DNA of 40,710 bases from Tannerella sp. (GTDB lineage Bacteria; Bacteroidota; Bacteroidia; Bacteroidales; Tannerellaceae): assembly GCA_031285685.1 (NCBI GenBank), contig JAITVS010000226.1:1-40710 (forward strand), given 5' to 3'. The position numbers and the translations under genes were made by a program. The notes beneath the pieces were generated by a model that worked only from the letters and a program-made list of their open reading frames with translations, did no database searches and was not told where the DNA came from. Below, one piece after another: positions 8,135-16,164 of this stretch; the stretch's first letter is position 1; every line of letters starts with the position of its first letter.

Positions 8135-8714
8135 AATTTTTCAGTTTATCATAAACAATTGCATTACAAACATCTCTTTCTCCATTTCTGAAACCTTTGG
8201 CTATAACTTCCATCGGTGACAATGAATTATCGGTAATCATCCAGTAATCACATATCGGCATATACAAATCAAACAAATTCATGATTCCCGTACGATAACG
8301 CCGACGTACTGTAGGTTCGCTAACATGATGTCCCCCTGCCGCCACTCTGTTCTTCACTCTTTCCACTGCAAGATCCGGAGTATTCAACCAGAAATAAAGT
8401 AAGGTAACATAATAACCTTTTGATTGTGCATCTTTGATTAACTTGGCTATTGACCTGCTTGCCAAAGTAGTCTCCAATGCGAAAGTCTCAGCCACTCCAA
8501 TCAGCTCCCTGATACGCTTATACATAATCCTGCTGGCCTCTACTGCAACCGCCATTGTATTGGCATTAAAAGGCGATAGACCCTTTGCTATCTCATCTGA
8601 ATTCACAAATTCCTTGCAGTGCAACATTTCCGGTAATATAGTATAGGAGGCTGTTGTCTTACCTGCACCATTGCATCCGGATATTATATATAAATTTGGC
8701 ACGTCTCTAAACAT
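8127..8714 (-). CDS. Zeta-toxin-like P-loop kinase
   Basis: 195 residues from ATG 8714. Walker A is GCNGAGKT (13-20), followed by NSDEI with Asp 40, ETTLASRS with Glu 81, and RVAAGGHHVSEPTVRRRY (123-140): the order and spacing of zeta-toxin-type kinases, which phosphorylate UDP-GlcNAc in characterised members. An in-frame ATG at 8759 is ruled out because a perfect promoter (8755-8725) covers it. The -7 box ends 10 bases before the chosen ATG, so the message would be leaderless or nearly so. The next gene overlaps by 8 bases and encodes a 52-residue protein, with a terminator after it. It could be a toxin-antitoxin module or a housekeeping small-molecule kinase; many zeta-like chromosomal proteins are untested. 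Confidence 0.85.
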   Translation of the reverse strand: MFRDVPNLYIISGCNGAGKTTASYTILPEMLHCKEFVNSDEIAKGLSPFNANTMAVAVEASRIMYKRIRELIGVAETFALETTLASRSIAKLIKDAQSKGYYVTLLYFWLNTPDLAVERVKNRVAAGGHHVSEPTVRRRYRTGIMNLFDLYMPICDYWMITDNSLSPMEVIAKGFRNGERDVCNAIVYDKLKNYE

Positions 8715-8724
8715 TTTAGCGTGG

Positions 8725-8755
8725 CAAATATAAATGCTTTTTTTCAATTGACAAA
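8725..8755 (-). promoter_or_regulatory. Consensus promoter of the zeta-like kinase operon
   Basis: On the minus strand TTTG (8755-8752), a 19-base spacer, then TATATTTG (8732-8725): an exact -33/-7 match. The box ends 10 bases before the ATG at 8714, leaving almost no room for a 5' leader. Confidence 0.8.
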
Positions 8756-8819
8756 ACAAAAGATATACAAAATTTCGGGAGTTTCGTCCTCGAAAATCAC
8801 AATTTCGTACAAAAACCCT

Positions 8820-9968
8820 CTAAAGAGCTATCAATTCGCGCATAATTGCATCCGAAACAAAAATTCCCTCAGATGTAACTTTAACAAAATTATCCTTCAC
8901 TTTTAACATATTTAAACGCATGAACGCCTCGGATTTTTCAAGAAAATAGTGTTCACGCTCTTTTCCGAACTCCCGCCGAAGTTCGTCTAATGAGACTCCC
9001 CACATAGTCCGCAAGCGCGTTATTATAAAATCATTATACCTCGCACGCTCATCAAGCACCTCTGTTTCATAGAATTCCCCGGATCCGTCACTTACCGCTC
9101 TTATATATGCAGATATGGATGATATATTCCAGGAACGACACTTTCCGTTATAAGAATGAGCGGACGGACCAAATCCGAGATAACGGGTTCCGTTCCAATA
9201 AGAAGAATTATGAAGCGATATCCGACCATCAGGATAAGAGTCTGAACGTTTGGCAAAATTAGATATCTCATAGTGAACAAAACCCGCAGTTGTAAGTTTT
9301 TCGATCAGTATACGGAAAAATTGTTCGCACAATTCATCTTCAACAGGCTTCAGTTTCCCGCATTCCATCATTTTATAAATGACCGTTTCTTCTTCGTATG
9401 TCAGATTATAAGCAGATATATGCGAAACGTCCAGTTCTATCGCTTTATTTATATTATGCTGCCAGATCTCCGTTGTTTGCTCCGGTAATCCGTACATTAA
9501 ATCAATACTTATATTTGTCAGTCCTGCATCTTTACACCGGGTAACCGCACGAAATGCCTCCTGGGCCGTATGCCTGCGGTTCAATAAGCGAAGTTCCCTG
9601 TCATCAAAGCTTTGTATACCGATACTGATACGGTTAAAAGGAAGGTGCGTCAGAGCTGAAATATAACCATCGGACAGATCATCAGGATTAGCTTCTAATG
9701 TTATTTCCGGATTATCCGAAACGGAAAAGACACGAAAAACTCCATTCAACAACTTCTCAAGATCCTGTGGTGATAACTGAGAAGGAGTGCCTCCTCCCAA
9801 ATAGATGGTCTCGACGGTTTCTCCCTGCAAATAATCACGCCGCACATCCATTTCGCATAATAATGCATCCATACAGGCTTCTTTATAACCCATATCGGTA
9901 TTAGAATAAAAGTCGCAATAAATACAACGTTTTGCACAAAAAGGAATATGTACATAAAGTCCTGCCAT
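8820..9968 (-). CDS. hemW: Radical SAM heme chaperone HemW
   Basis: 382 residues, the usual length. MAGLYVHIPFCAKRCIYCDF carries the radical-SAM cluster motif CxxxCxxC (Cys 11, 15, 18) followed by the Cys-Asp-Phe typical of the HemN/HemW group. Other family segments are YLGGGTPSQL, ITLEANPDDL, RISIGIQSFDD and YLGFGPSAHSY. HemW inserts or carries heme in the cytoplasm and is often misnamed as coproporphyrinogen dehydrogenase HemN; the N-terminus here fits HemW better. A small membrane protein gene ends 38 bases upstream on the same strand, so the two are probably co-transcribed. The zeta-like operon downstream has its own promoter. Confidence 0.93.
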   Translation of the reverse strand: MAGLYVHIPFCAKRCIYCDFYSNTDMGYKEACMDALLCEMDVRRDYLQGETVETIYLGGGTPSQLSPQDLEKLLNGVFRVFSVSDNPEITLEANPDDLSDGYISALTHLPFNRISIGIQSFDDRELRLLNRRHTAQEAFRAVTRCKDAGLTNISIDLMYGLPEQTTEIWQHNINKAIELDVSHISAYNLTYEEETVIYKMMECGKLKPVEDELCEQFFRILIEKLTTAGFVHYEISNFAKRSDSYPDGRISLHNSSYWNGTRYLGFGPSAHSYNGKCRSWNISSISAYIRAVSDGSGEFYETEVLDERARYNDFIITRLRTMWGVSLDELRREFGKEREHYFLEKSEAFMRLNMLKVKDNFVKVTSEGIFVSDAIMRELIAL

Positions 9969-10006
9969 CGAAATCCTACGTTATGCAGAGAATAACAGGT
10001 CAACTT

Positions 10007-10234
10007 TCAAAACAAACGTTTCAGCATATATATTACAAGCCGGAAAGCGATGGAAAGGGCATATAAAATACAGGCAATAACAAGAACCCACAGAAGCTGT
10101 GTAAAAACTTCCGACCATGGTGTTTTATATATTATGATAGAAGAAACATTTATCAGAACAGCTATACAAAAACAAGCCGCAAACCATTTTAATTCGGATT
10201 TCTGCCGTTTGGCCGATATATGGAGATCTTTCAT
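10007..10234 (-). CDS. Small two-helix membrane protein
   Basis: 75 residues. A charged N-terminus (MKDLHISAKRQKSELK) is followed by two hydrophobic segments, about 17-36 and 44-70, and a basic end (MLKRLF). AAAGAA precedes the ATG closely. It lies 38 bases upstream of hemW on the same strand. I do not recognise a family; the regular two-helix pattern and operon-like spacing support a real gene. The role is unknown. Confidence 0.6.
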   Translation of the reverse strand: MKDLHISAKRQKSELKWFAACFCIAVLINVSSIIIYKTPWSEVFTQLLWVLVIACILYALSIAFRLVIYMLKRLF

Positions 10235-10275
10235 TTCTTTATTTTATGAAGTTCATGTGTACATAATTTACTGCT

Positions 10276-10307
10276 AAAAAAGCATGCTAATTACCGGAAT
10301 AAGGTAA
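10276..10307 (-). terminator. Possible weak terminator after the oxidoreductase gene
   Basis: On the minus strand TTACC with a 7-base loop and GGTAA is followed by a short palindrome AGCATGCT and a run of T. It lies about 23 bases after the stop at 10330. The stem is short, so this is tentative. Confidence 0.35.
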
Positions 10308-10329
10308 ATCTGAAAACAGGCAGAGATCT

Positions 10330-11622
10330 TTAAATCTCCAGTTCTTTGGGAAAATTCACTATGCATTTTTCTTCCATAGCCTGCAAACCGAGTAAAGCAT
10401 ACACAGACGAGTAATACGCCTCTTTTGCCAATGTCTCATTTAGTTGTCCGGTGATTGCAGAATTGCAGAATGCAGTGACCAATTCTATCGAACCATCACC
10501 TACCGCACCCACTGATGACGCCCCACTCGTAGTGCTGACATTGTCGGTAACATAGTATCCTTTATTAATGGATGCTGTTTCCGGAACCCAGCTTGGTCCG
10601 GCAAATGCTACGTTATCAAAAACCTTATGTTCTATCTGATTGATAAGTTGCAGAATACCCGGAGCCGGTTTCGCTTCCTCAAAATAGTATTTGCCTTTTT
10701 CCAGCTCCATTGTTCCCTTATCACCCAATATCAATTCTTCCAATCCCAAAAACTTATTGGATATAATAGATTCATACGACATTTTCACACCATTGGGATA
10801 ATGATAGATAAGGCTTATATTATCATAAACCTCGCGTCCATCCTTCCAATATACAATATCACCATATCCCATGACACTTTCCGGGCGTAAACCCAACGCC
10901 CAATCACCAACCTGCAATTGATGTGCAGCAAGCTCCGTCACTAATCCGGCAGATGAACCACGATAAAGACGCCAGTTTATTCTACGTTCCAGTTCAGGTG
11001 ACGGAACGGGACGCCTCCAGTCATTATTCCGATACCAGTATGCACGCATACCTGTAATCGTTCCGATCAAACCGCTATGTATCATACTCATTGCACGGAT
11101 ATATTTCGGATCAAATAGTCTTTGTTGCCCCACATACAAAACTTTTCCGGAGTGTTTGTAGGCGTCATAGATCCTGCGGCAACCCCCAAGAGTCAGCGCC
11201 ATTGATTTCTCACAAAAGACATGCTTCCCGGCTGAAAGCGCATCGATTGTCATACGTTCATGTTCGTTCAAAGGCGTTGTTATAATAACAGCCTGAACAT
11301 TTTTATCTTCAAGCAGTTTACAGTAATCATCATACTGCTTTGCCTTCGGATATAAAACAACGGCCTGCTGTAAATGCGGTTCATAATCATCGCACAGGGC
11401 TACAATTTCCGCCTGCGGTATATTTTGTAAATTATTCAGATGATACATGCCACGTGAACCTGTACCAATAACCCCAATACGCACTTTTTCGCCGGAGACT
11501 GCCTCTGTGACTTCTTTCGTGCATGACTGCAACCAAGGGAACATCACTGCTAAACCACTACCGCCTAACAGTTTAAAAAAATCCCGCCGGTTAAAATTTC
11601 CAAAATCAAATTCTTTTGTCAT
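10330..11622 (-). CDS. Gfo/Idh/MocA family oxidoreductase, Tat-exported lipoprotein
   Basis: 430 residues. The N-terminus has a twin-arginine motif (NRRDFFKLLGGSG, Arg 12-13) and a lipobox LQSC with Cys 34, so the folded enzyme is probably exported by Tat and lipid-anchored. A Rossmann motif GVIGTGSRG (50-58) binds NAD(P). The usual EKP motif is EKS here (138-140), keeping the Lys. The His in the TELAAHQLQVGDW segment fits the family's catalytic site. Members oxidise or reduce sugars and related polyols; the substrate here is unknown. Its ATG overlaps the stop of the ApbE-like gene by 4 bases (ATGA), so translation is coupled. It is the last gene of a three-gene operon. Confidence 0.88.
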   Translation of the reverse strand: MTKEFDFGNFNRRDFFKLLGGSGLAVMFPWLQSCTKEVTEAVSGEKVRIGVIGTGSRGMYHLNNLQNIPQAEIVALCDDYEPHLQQAVVLYPKAKQYDDYCKLLEDKNVQAVIITTPLNEHERMTIDALSAGKHVFCEKSMALTLGGCRRIYDAYKHSGKVLYVGQQRLFDPKYIRAMSMIHSGLIGTITGMRAYWYRNNDWRRPVPSPELERRINWRLYRGSSAGLVTELAAHQLQVGDWALGLRPESVMGYGDIVYWKDGREVYDNISLIYHYPNGVKMSYESIISNKFLGLEELILGDKGTMELEKGKYYFEEAKPAPGILQLINQIEHKVFDNVAFAGPSWVPETASINKGYYVTDNVSTTSGASSVGAVGDGSIELVTAFCNSAITGQLNETLAKEAYYSSVYALLGLQAMEEKCIVNFPKELEI

Positions 11623-12422
11623 CGTATTTTATATGTGTTTTTCAAATTAAATCTCATCATCCAATCCGGAATATCTTCTTTACCGGAAGCGATCCATGCG
11701 GTCGTCAATACTTCCGCATCTACCGGGTCGTCGGAAACAACAGCAACCATCCTATCTCCGGTAACAAATCCGGAAGTTTCCGGATTAATAATATGCTGGC
11801 TGTTTGATGGTGTATTCCCGGAAACCGACATTGATGTATCAGAAAGACGTATCGTAGTCAAAGCGGTTCCATTTAACGGATCTTCAATACCGATCGGCCA
11901 GCTATCCCCATGAGGATGTGTACCCAGGGCCAGAATCGAACTGTTTCCAAAGTTAATCAACGCACGTTTTATTTCCGCGGCCTCCAAACGTTTACGCACA
12001 CACTGCAATGCATAACCTTTGGCGTATCCGCCGAAATCAAGTGTTATTCCGTACTTATCAAAAAGAATGCTATGAGACTCTTCCATCATGATAATCTTAC
12101 CGAAATCCGACAATGTAATATCAAAACAACCGTCCGTCAACTCATAATATCTACGGCAATCAAGCAAAATATCCCACAACTCATCCGATAGTTGAACCGA
12201 CGAAAACTGTGCATCACAGTTTACTTTCGCCACTTCACTTTCCGGATCAAACCGGTTCAACATCTTTTCCAGACATTTTAATTCCGTTTCCACACCATCC
12301 CATATAGCTTCCAGTTGTTGCCGGTCATCACCGAACAACAAAACATCCAACCGTGTACCCATCAACAAGGGTAGTGAGACATGATACAAACCGGAAGACG
12401 GATAAAAGTTCGTATAACGCAT
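11619..12422 (-). CDS. ApbE-like FAD:protein FMN transferase
   Basis: 267 residues. ApbE family hallmarks are visible in order: MGTRLDVLLFG (21-31), RFDPESEVAKVN (57-68), LDFGGYAKGYALQC (128-141), INFGNSSILALG (156-167), GDSWPIGIEDP, and VDAEVLTTAWIASG (234-247) with the Asp and Thr that bind the metal in known enzymes. ApbE attaches FMN through a phosphoester to a Thr/Ser of target redox proteins. Most homologues are exported lipoproteins; this one shows no signal peptide, so it may act in the cytoplasm, or the start may differ. It lies one base after a small membrane protein gene and overlaps the Tat oxidoreductase gene by 4 bases. No obvious FMN-accepting protein is in the window. Confidence 0.85.
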   Translation of the reverse strand: MRYTNFYPSSGLYHVSLPLLMGTRLDVLLFGDDRQQLEAIWDGVETELKCLEKMLNRFDPESEVAKVNCDAQFSSVQLSDELWDILLDCRRYYELTDGCFDITLSDFGKIIMMEESHSILFDKYGITLDFGGYAKGYALQCVRKRLEAAEIKRALINFGNSSILALGTHPHGDSWPIGIEDPLNGTALTTIRLSDTSMSVSGNTPSNSQHIINPETSGFVTGDRMVAVVSDDPVDAEVLTTAWIASGKEDIPDWMMRFNLKNTYKIR

Positions 12423-12423
12423 T

Positions 12424-12633
12424 TTATGTCTGTTTATCTTCTTTTTGTTTATTCCTAATTTTCAACAGTTTGATACGCAGAAATCTCAATAAAAATATAA
12501 CAACCACAGAAACTCCTATCACAATAAAATATTCTGTGTAATTCATATTCTTGTTTCGCCCGGGCCATCCTATATAACTCATTATAAGCAAATAAGCCAG
12601 TAAAGCGATCGTAAGGATGTTTATGTTCTTCAT
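12424..12633 (-). CDS. Small two-helix membrane protein, first gene of the ApbE operon
   Basis: 69 residues with two hydrophobic segments (about 5-22 and 35-50) and a very basic end (LRIKLLKIRNKQKEDKQT). Its stop is one base before the ATG of the ApbE-like gene, and a consensus -7 box lies about 22 bases before its own ATG. An out-of-frame alternative over the same stretch (12455-12658) would start inside the promoter box and is rejected. No family recognised. It may anchor or assist the products of the two downstream genes. Confidence 0.65.
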   Translation of the reverse strand: MKNINILTIALLAYLLIMSYIGWPGRNKNMNYTEYFIVIGVSVVVIFLLRFLRIKLLKIRNKQKEDKQT

Positions 12634-12655
12634 ATTCCGAAATAAAATATCTTCG

Positions 12656-12663
12656 CAAATATA
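12656..12663 (-). promoter_or_regulatory. -7 box TATATTTG of the small protein-ApbE-oxidoreductase operon
   Basis: TATATTTG on the minus strand matches the consensus and lies 22 bases before the ATG at 12633. No clear TTTG -33 box was found at 19-21 bases. Confidence 0.55.
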
Positions 12664-12811
12664 ATAATTATATTCTTAAAAATACACTGTAGAAATACGA
12701 CGTCTCATAAAAAAAGCTAAAATGAATTGATTCTGTCAGAGACAATGACGGAGGCATATCCGGAAATTTTATTTACCTTCGTTGCCTAACAATAAAACAA
12801 GACAACGGTGC

Positions 12812-13369
12812 ATGAAATCAATCATCAAAAAATCCATATACATATTATTAATCTGGCTGATAGTACACACCATCATCATTAGTATCGACGGATTTTCCGA
12901 CAGCGGTAAAAACGCAGATTACGCAGTAGTTCTCGGCAACAAGGTCAATACGGACGGAACATTGTCAACCAGACTTGAAAAACGGATGAAGTGTGCACTG
13001 GACCTATACGAATCCGGCCGGATAAAAGGTTTTATCGTCAGCGGAGGATTTGGTCAGGAAGGCTATTATGAAGGCGATAAAATGAGAGAATATTTATTAA
13101 AACACGGTATTCCCGATTCGCTGATCATTGTAGATAATGATGGTATAAATACCCGCAATACGGTAAAAAATACGCTTGACATGCAGGATTCGCTACATTA
13201 CAACAGTTTGATCGTCGTATCACAATATTTTCATATCACACGTACAAAAGCATTATTCCGCAAAGCCGGATTAAAAAATATATATGGAGCAAGTCCCCTA
13301 TACTTCGAACTGAGAGATTTTCATTCATTACTAAGAGAATTTGCCGCTTTTTACACTCAATGCCTGTAA
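12812..13369 (+). CDS. DUF218 (SanA/YdcF-like) membrane-anchored protein
   Basis: 185 residues from ATG 12812; an earlier TTG in frame at 12782 is less likely. One N-terminal membrane segment (about 8-26) is followed by a DUF218 domain: DYAVVLGNKVNTDGTLSTRL, GFIVSGGFGQEGYYEG, NTRNTVKNT and VVSQYFHITRTKALF. The family includes E. coli SanA and YdcF and is linked to envelope integrity, with no agreed reaction. Anchored in the inner membrane with the domain probably outside. It is single, divergent from the ApbE operon and convergent with endonuclease IV, and ends at a two-way terminator. A near-consensus -7 box (TACCTTCG) lies at 12774-12781. Confidence 0.85.
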   Translation: MKSIIKKSIYILLIWLIVHTIIISIDGFSDSGKNADYAVVLGNKVNTDGTLSTRLEKRMKCALDLYESGRIKGFIVSGGFGQEGYYEGDKMREYLLKHGIPDSLIIVDNDGINTRNTVKNTLDMQDSLHYNSLIVVSQYFHITRTKALFRKAGLKNIYGASPLYFELRDFHSLLREFAAFYTQCL

Positions 13370-13397
13370 TTGCAATAATGTTGAATTCTCCTAATAA

Positions 13398-13437
13398 AAA
13401 TACCCTCCAAAGTTAAAACCAAACTTCGAGGGTATTT
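13398..13437. terminator. Bidirectional terminator between DUF218 gene and nfo
   Basis: AAATACCCTCcAAAGTT pairs with AACTTcGAGGGTATTT across a short loop, with A-rich and T-rich flanks. It sits between two convergent genes and can end both transcripts. Confidence 0.8.
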
Positions 13438-13475
13438 ATAAATATTATTCCCATTATGCAAACTTTTTGGAGAAC

Positions 13476-14306
13476 CTACCTGTAGAGGCTTTTCAGTAAT
13501 TTTATTTCTTCCGCATAACCGGGAAGTTCATTGGGTGTTTCAAGATAGAACGGCAAATGTTTTAACTTGGGATGATTGATCACATTCGTAAGTGTTTTGA
13601 TTCCAAGAGAGCCGTTTCCGATCGTCTCATGACGGTCTTTATGGCTTTCAAAAGGATTTTTGCTGTCATTCAGATGTATTGCCTTCAGTCGTCCCAGACC
13701 TATAATACGGTCAAACTCATCAAGTACTCCGTCCAGATTATTTACGATATCATATCCGGCATCATAAATATGGCATGTATCCATGCAAACACCCATCTTC
13801 TCCTGCAACTTCACCCCATCTATAATGGCGCGTAATTCCTCAAACGAACGGCCTATTTCACTTCCTTTACCAGCCATTGTTTCAAGCAATACAGTTGTCG
13901 TCTGCTCCGGCTTCAGAACGCCATTCAATGCATCTGTTATAAACTGTGTGCCAACTTCTACTCCCTGTTGCACATGGCTTCCGGGATGAAAATTATACAA
14001 ACTTCCCGGAATATATTCCATCCGTTGCAAATCATCGGCCATCATCTCACGGGCAAATTTACGGATACCGGTATCAGCTGCACATACATTCATTGTATAC
14101 GGAGCATGTGCAAGAAAAAAAGCCAGATCATTTTCCCTGGTTATTACCAGGAACTTTTCGATATCTTTTTCATCAATGGCCTTCGCACTTCCGCCACGAG
14201 GATTACGCGTAAAAAACTGAAACGTATTTGCCCCAATAGACAATGCATCTTTGGCCATCGCCTCATAACCTTTAGATACAGATAAATGACATCCTATTCG
14301 AAACAT
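13476..14306 (-). CDS. nfo: Endonuclease IV (AP endonuclease)
   Basis: 276 residues from ATG 14306; the TTG at 14315 would add three residues only. The start [19 protein letters not shown] and the motifs NPHPG-like [32 protein letters not shown] and [17 protein letters not shown] carry the His, Glu and Asp ligands of the three-zinc site. The enzyme cuts DNA 5' of abasic sites in base excision repair, in the cytoplasm. It is the last of three genes read in the same direction; the gap of about 60 bases to the gene upstream shows no terminator. A strong two-way terminator follows. Confidence 0.95.
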   Translation of the reverse strand: MFRIGCHLSVSKGYEAMAKDALSIGANTFQFFTRNPRGGSAKAIDEKDIEKFLVITRENDLAFFLAHAPYTMNVCAADTGIRKFAREMMADDLQRMEYIPGSLYNFHPGSHVQQGVEVGTQFITDALNGVLKPEQTTTVLLETMAGKGSEIGRSFEELRAIIDGVKLQEKMGVCMDTCHIYDAGYDIVNNLDGVLDEFDRIIGLGRLKAIHLNDSKNPFESHKDRHETIGNGSLGIKTLTNVINHPKLKHLPFYLETPNELPGYAEEIKLLKSLYR

Positions 14307-14368
14307 ATTCAACAACTTATTTATTAATAATCAACTGCCGATCGCACATTACCCGGTTTACCTATTAC

Positions 14369-14839
14369 CTACAATTCCATCGAATCTCCGGAAATCTCTT
14401 CAATACCGGTAGAACTTTCTTCATTAGATATACTGACGATCTTATCTACTACATAACGGGAATATCCACGCCATGGTATCGCTCCGAAATATTCGGTATA
14501 GTGAAGTTCCACAGTCTTACCACCCGCATGCATCAGCTTTTCTGCAACATCTTTCTTTGCTACGGAAAAAATAAATTCATTCGATTGTATTCCTCCTTCT
14601 CCCGAAGATTTAATCCCTGACTGAATCAGTTTGCCTTCGTAAGTTTTGAATACCAATCCCTTATAAACGACATAATTCAACTTTCCGGATTTGACTCCTT
14701 CTGCAAAAGGATAATAATACCTTATCCCCCCCCAAATAAAAAAGCCGAAAAATAAAACCAGAAAAATAATGTTTCTTATTTTTCGCCAGCGACGTCCTTT
14801 CTGACGGGCTACATCCGATTGTTCCAATAGTGATTCCAT
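14369..14839 (-). CDS. Single-pass membrane protein, conserved hypothetical
   Basis: 156 residues. A basic N-terminus (RQKGRRWRKIRN) precedes one membrane segment (about 24-42, IIFLVLFFGFFIWGGIRYYY). The remaining 110 residues form a soluble domain, probably outside the membrane, with YEGKLIQSG and GYSRYVVDKIVSI. This resembles a widespread Bacteroidales protein with no known role; I recognise no catalytic motif. Its ATG is one base from the stop of the upstream peptidase gene, so the two are coupled. Confidence 0.75.
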   Translation of the reverse strand: MESLLEQSDVARQKGRRWRKIRNIIFLVLFFGFFIWGGIRYYYPFAEGVKSGKLNYVVYKGLVFKTYEGKLIQSGIKSSGEGGIQSNEFIFSVAKKDVAEKLMHAGGKTVELHYTEYFGAIPWRGYSRYVVDKIVSISNEESSTGIEEISGDSMEL

Positions 14840-14840
14840 A

Positions 14841-16034
14841 TTACTTAATGCCTAATTTACCTTTTATTGCTTTAGGAAGAGCGTCCTTGTGGACAACGAT
14901 ATTCATCGTTTTATATGCAACAAAAGCTTCTGATGCATACCATGTACCCTGATACTTATTGTCTGTACCCCACGAATTTTTAACCATGTAATAATTCTTT
15001 CCTGTCTGATCTTTAGCTATACCATAAATAAGCATTCCATGATCATCCGTAGTTTCATAATTGTCGTATGCTTTCTGGCGTATCTCCTGTGTTACTTCAA
15101 TCTCTTTACAAGGCTTTTTAGTAAGTTCTTTTATCTTGGCATCTTTTTCCGTACGGCTTAACCCGACCCATTGCTCCTGATCGGAACCCTTTGTTTCCTG
15201 ATATTCAATATCCGGCATCACAGCAATTCCGTCACGCGTAAAACCTTTCTCACTAACATCAGCCCCCCACGCAACTGTATAGCCCGTATTAATTGCATTT
15301 TCAAACACCTGCATCAATTCATCCAAAGGCAGATTATAGGATTGCGCCCAACGCCAGTTATCTTGTATTTCAAGAGCAAATGAGGAATAAAACGGCTCAT
15401 GGGTATACGATGTAAGGGAAACATAATCATCGATATTCAGTCCCAGCGACTGACCAAAACTTTCCGGAGTATATTCTTTCCCTTTGTAAGTAAATTTTTC
15501 CGGTATTTCACCTAAATAGGACTCGATGATGGCCTTATGGGCATTTTTCCACACCGGCGATAATTTTCCATTCGGATTAGCAACGATCGCTTTTACAAAT
15601 GCGAAAGAAGCCTGCTCCATTTCCCCATGAACATGCATTGCTTCATCATAATTAAGTCCGCGGTAAACCTCTCCCGGTACAGCTCCGTAATGATTGAATG
15701 CATACAAAACATCGGCAAACGCCCCACCCTGTGCATAATTAAGGAAACCATGCAGACGTACGTATTTATCCGCTTTATCTATGTATGATTTATTTACAAT
15801 AAACATTTCCGACAGATCATATTCTCCCTTTCCCATACGCAACAATTCGGATTCAATCATAGCTACGCCGGAAAAAGACCAACATGTACCGGAACGATTC
15901 TGATTTTTTACAGGTGTAATTTTAAGCTCTTTGACCGTTGTAAATTCATAGCCTTCATTATTACTGCTTTCCTGCGCACTCATCGAAATAAAGCTACTCA
16001 ATAACAATATTCCGGCAATAAGTCCTCTCTTCAT
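14841..16034 (-). CDS. Secreted C1-family cysteine peptidase (PepC/bleomycin hydrolase type)
   Basis: 397 residues with a signal peptide (MKRGLIAGILLLSSFISMSA, cut near AQE), unlike the cytoplasmic lactobacillar PepC. The papain-type triad is complete: Cys 51 in NRSGTCWSFS, His 332 in TDDHGMLIYG and Asn 353 in VKNSWGTDNKY, with the oxyanion Gln in VKNQNRSG. The spacing fits the bleomycin hydrolase/aminopeptidase C group, which trims peptides from their N-terminus. Likely periplasmic. It is the first gene of a run with a one-helix membrane protein and endonuclease IV. A -7 box lies about 41 bases before its ATG. Confidence 0.9.
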   Translation of the reverse strand: MKRGLIAGILLLSSFISMSAQESSNNEGYEFTTVKELKITPVKNQNRSGTCWSFSGVAMIESELLRMGKGEYDLSEMFIVNKSYIDKADKYVRLHGFLNYAQGGAFADVLYAFNHYGAVPGEVYRGLNYDEAMHVHGEMEQASFAFVKAIVANPNGKLSPVWKNAHKAIIESYLGEIPEKFTYKGKEYTPESFGQSLGLNIDDYVSLTSYTHEPFYSSFALEIQDNWRWAQSYNLPLDELMQVFENAINTGYTVAWGADVSEKGFTRDGIAVMPDIEYQETKGSDQEQWVGLSRTEKDAKIKELTKKPCKEIEVTQEIRQKAYDNYETTDDHGMLIYGIAKDQTGKNYYMVKNSWGTDNKYQGTWYASEAFVAYKTMNIVVHKDALPKAIKGKLGIK

Positions 16035-16074
16035 AACTCTAATGTTCTTTAAAAATTTATAATGATGTTGGTTG

Positions 16075-16082
16075 CAAAGATA
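16075..16082 (-). promoter_or_regulatory. -7 box TATCTTTG of the C1 peptidase operon
   Basis: TATCTTTG on the minus strand, 41 bases before the ATG at 16034. No TTTG box at the standard distance. Confidence 0.55.
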
Positions 16083-16127
16083 AAATTATAAACGCATATT
16101 CCAGCAGAAATTAAGAAAAAAATCAAT

Positions 16128-16135
16128 TATCTTTG
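16128..16135 (+). promoter_or_regulatory. -7 box TATCTTTG of proC
   Basis: TATCTTTG on the plus strand, 29 bases before the proC ATG. Together with the minus-strand copy at 16075-16082 it makes a divergent promoter pair about 45 bases apart. Confidence 0.55.
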
Positions 16136-16164
16136 CAGCCCGAAGTCCATTAAAAATTTGAAAT

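Noticed and set aside
8715-8759. Extended start of the zeta-like kinase
   Set aside because: The extension lies on a perfect -33/-7 promoter and precedes the conserved kinase start.
12455-12658. 67-codon ORF overlapping the small gene before ApbE
   Set aside because: Its start lies in the -7 box, and the product is a charged mixed sequence without the two membrane helices of the other frame.
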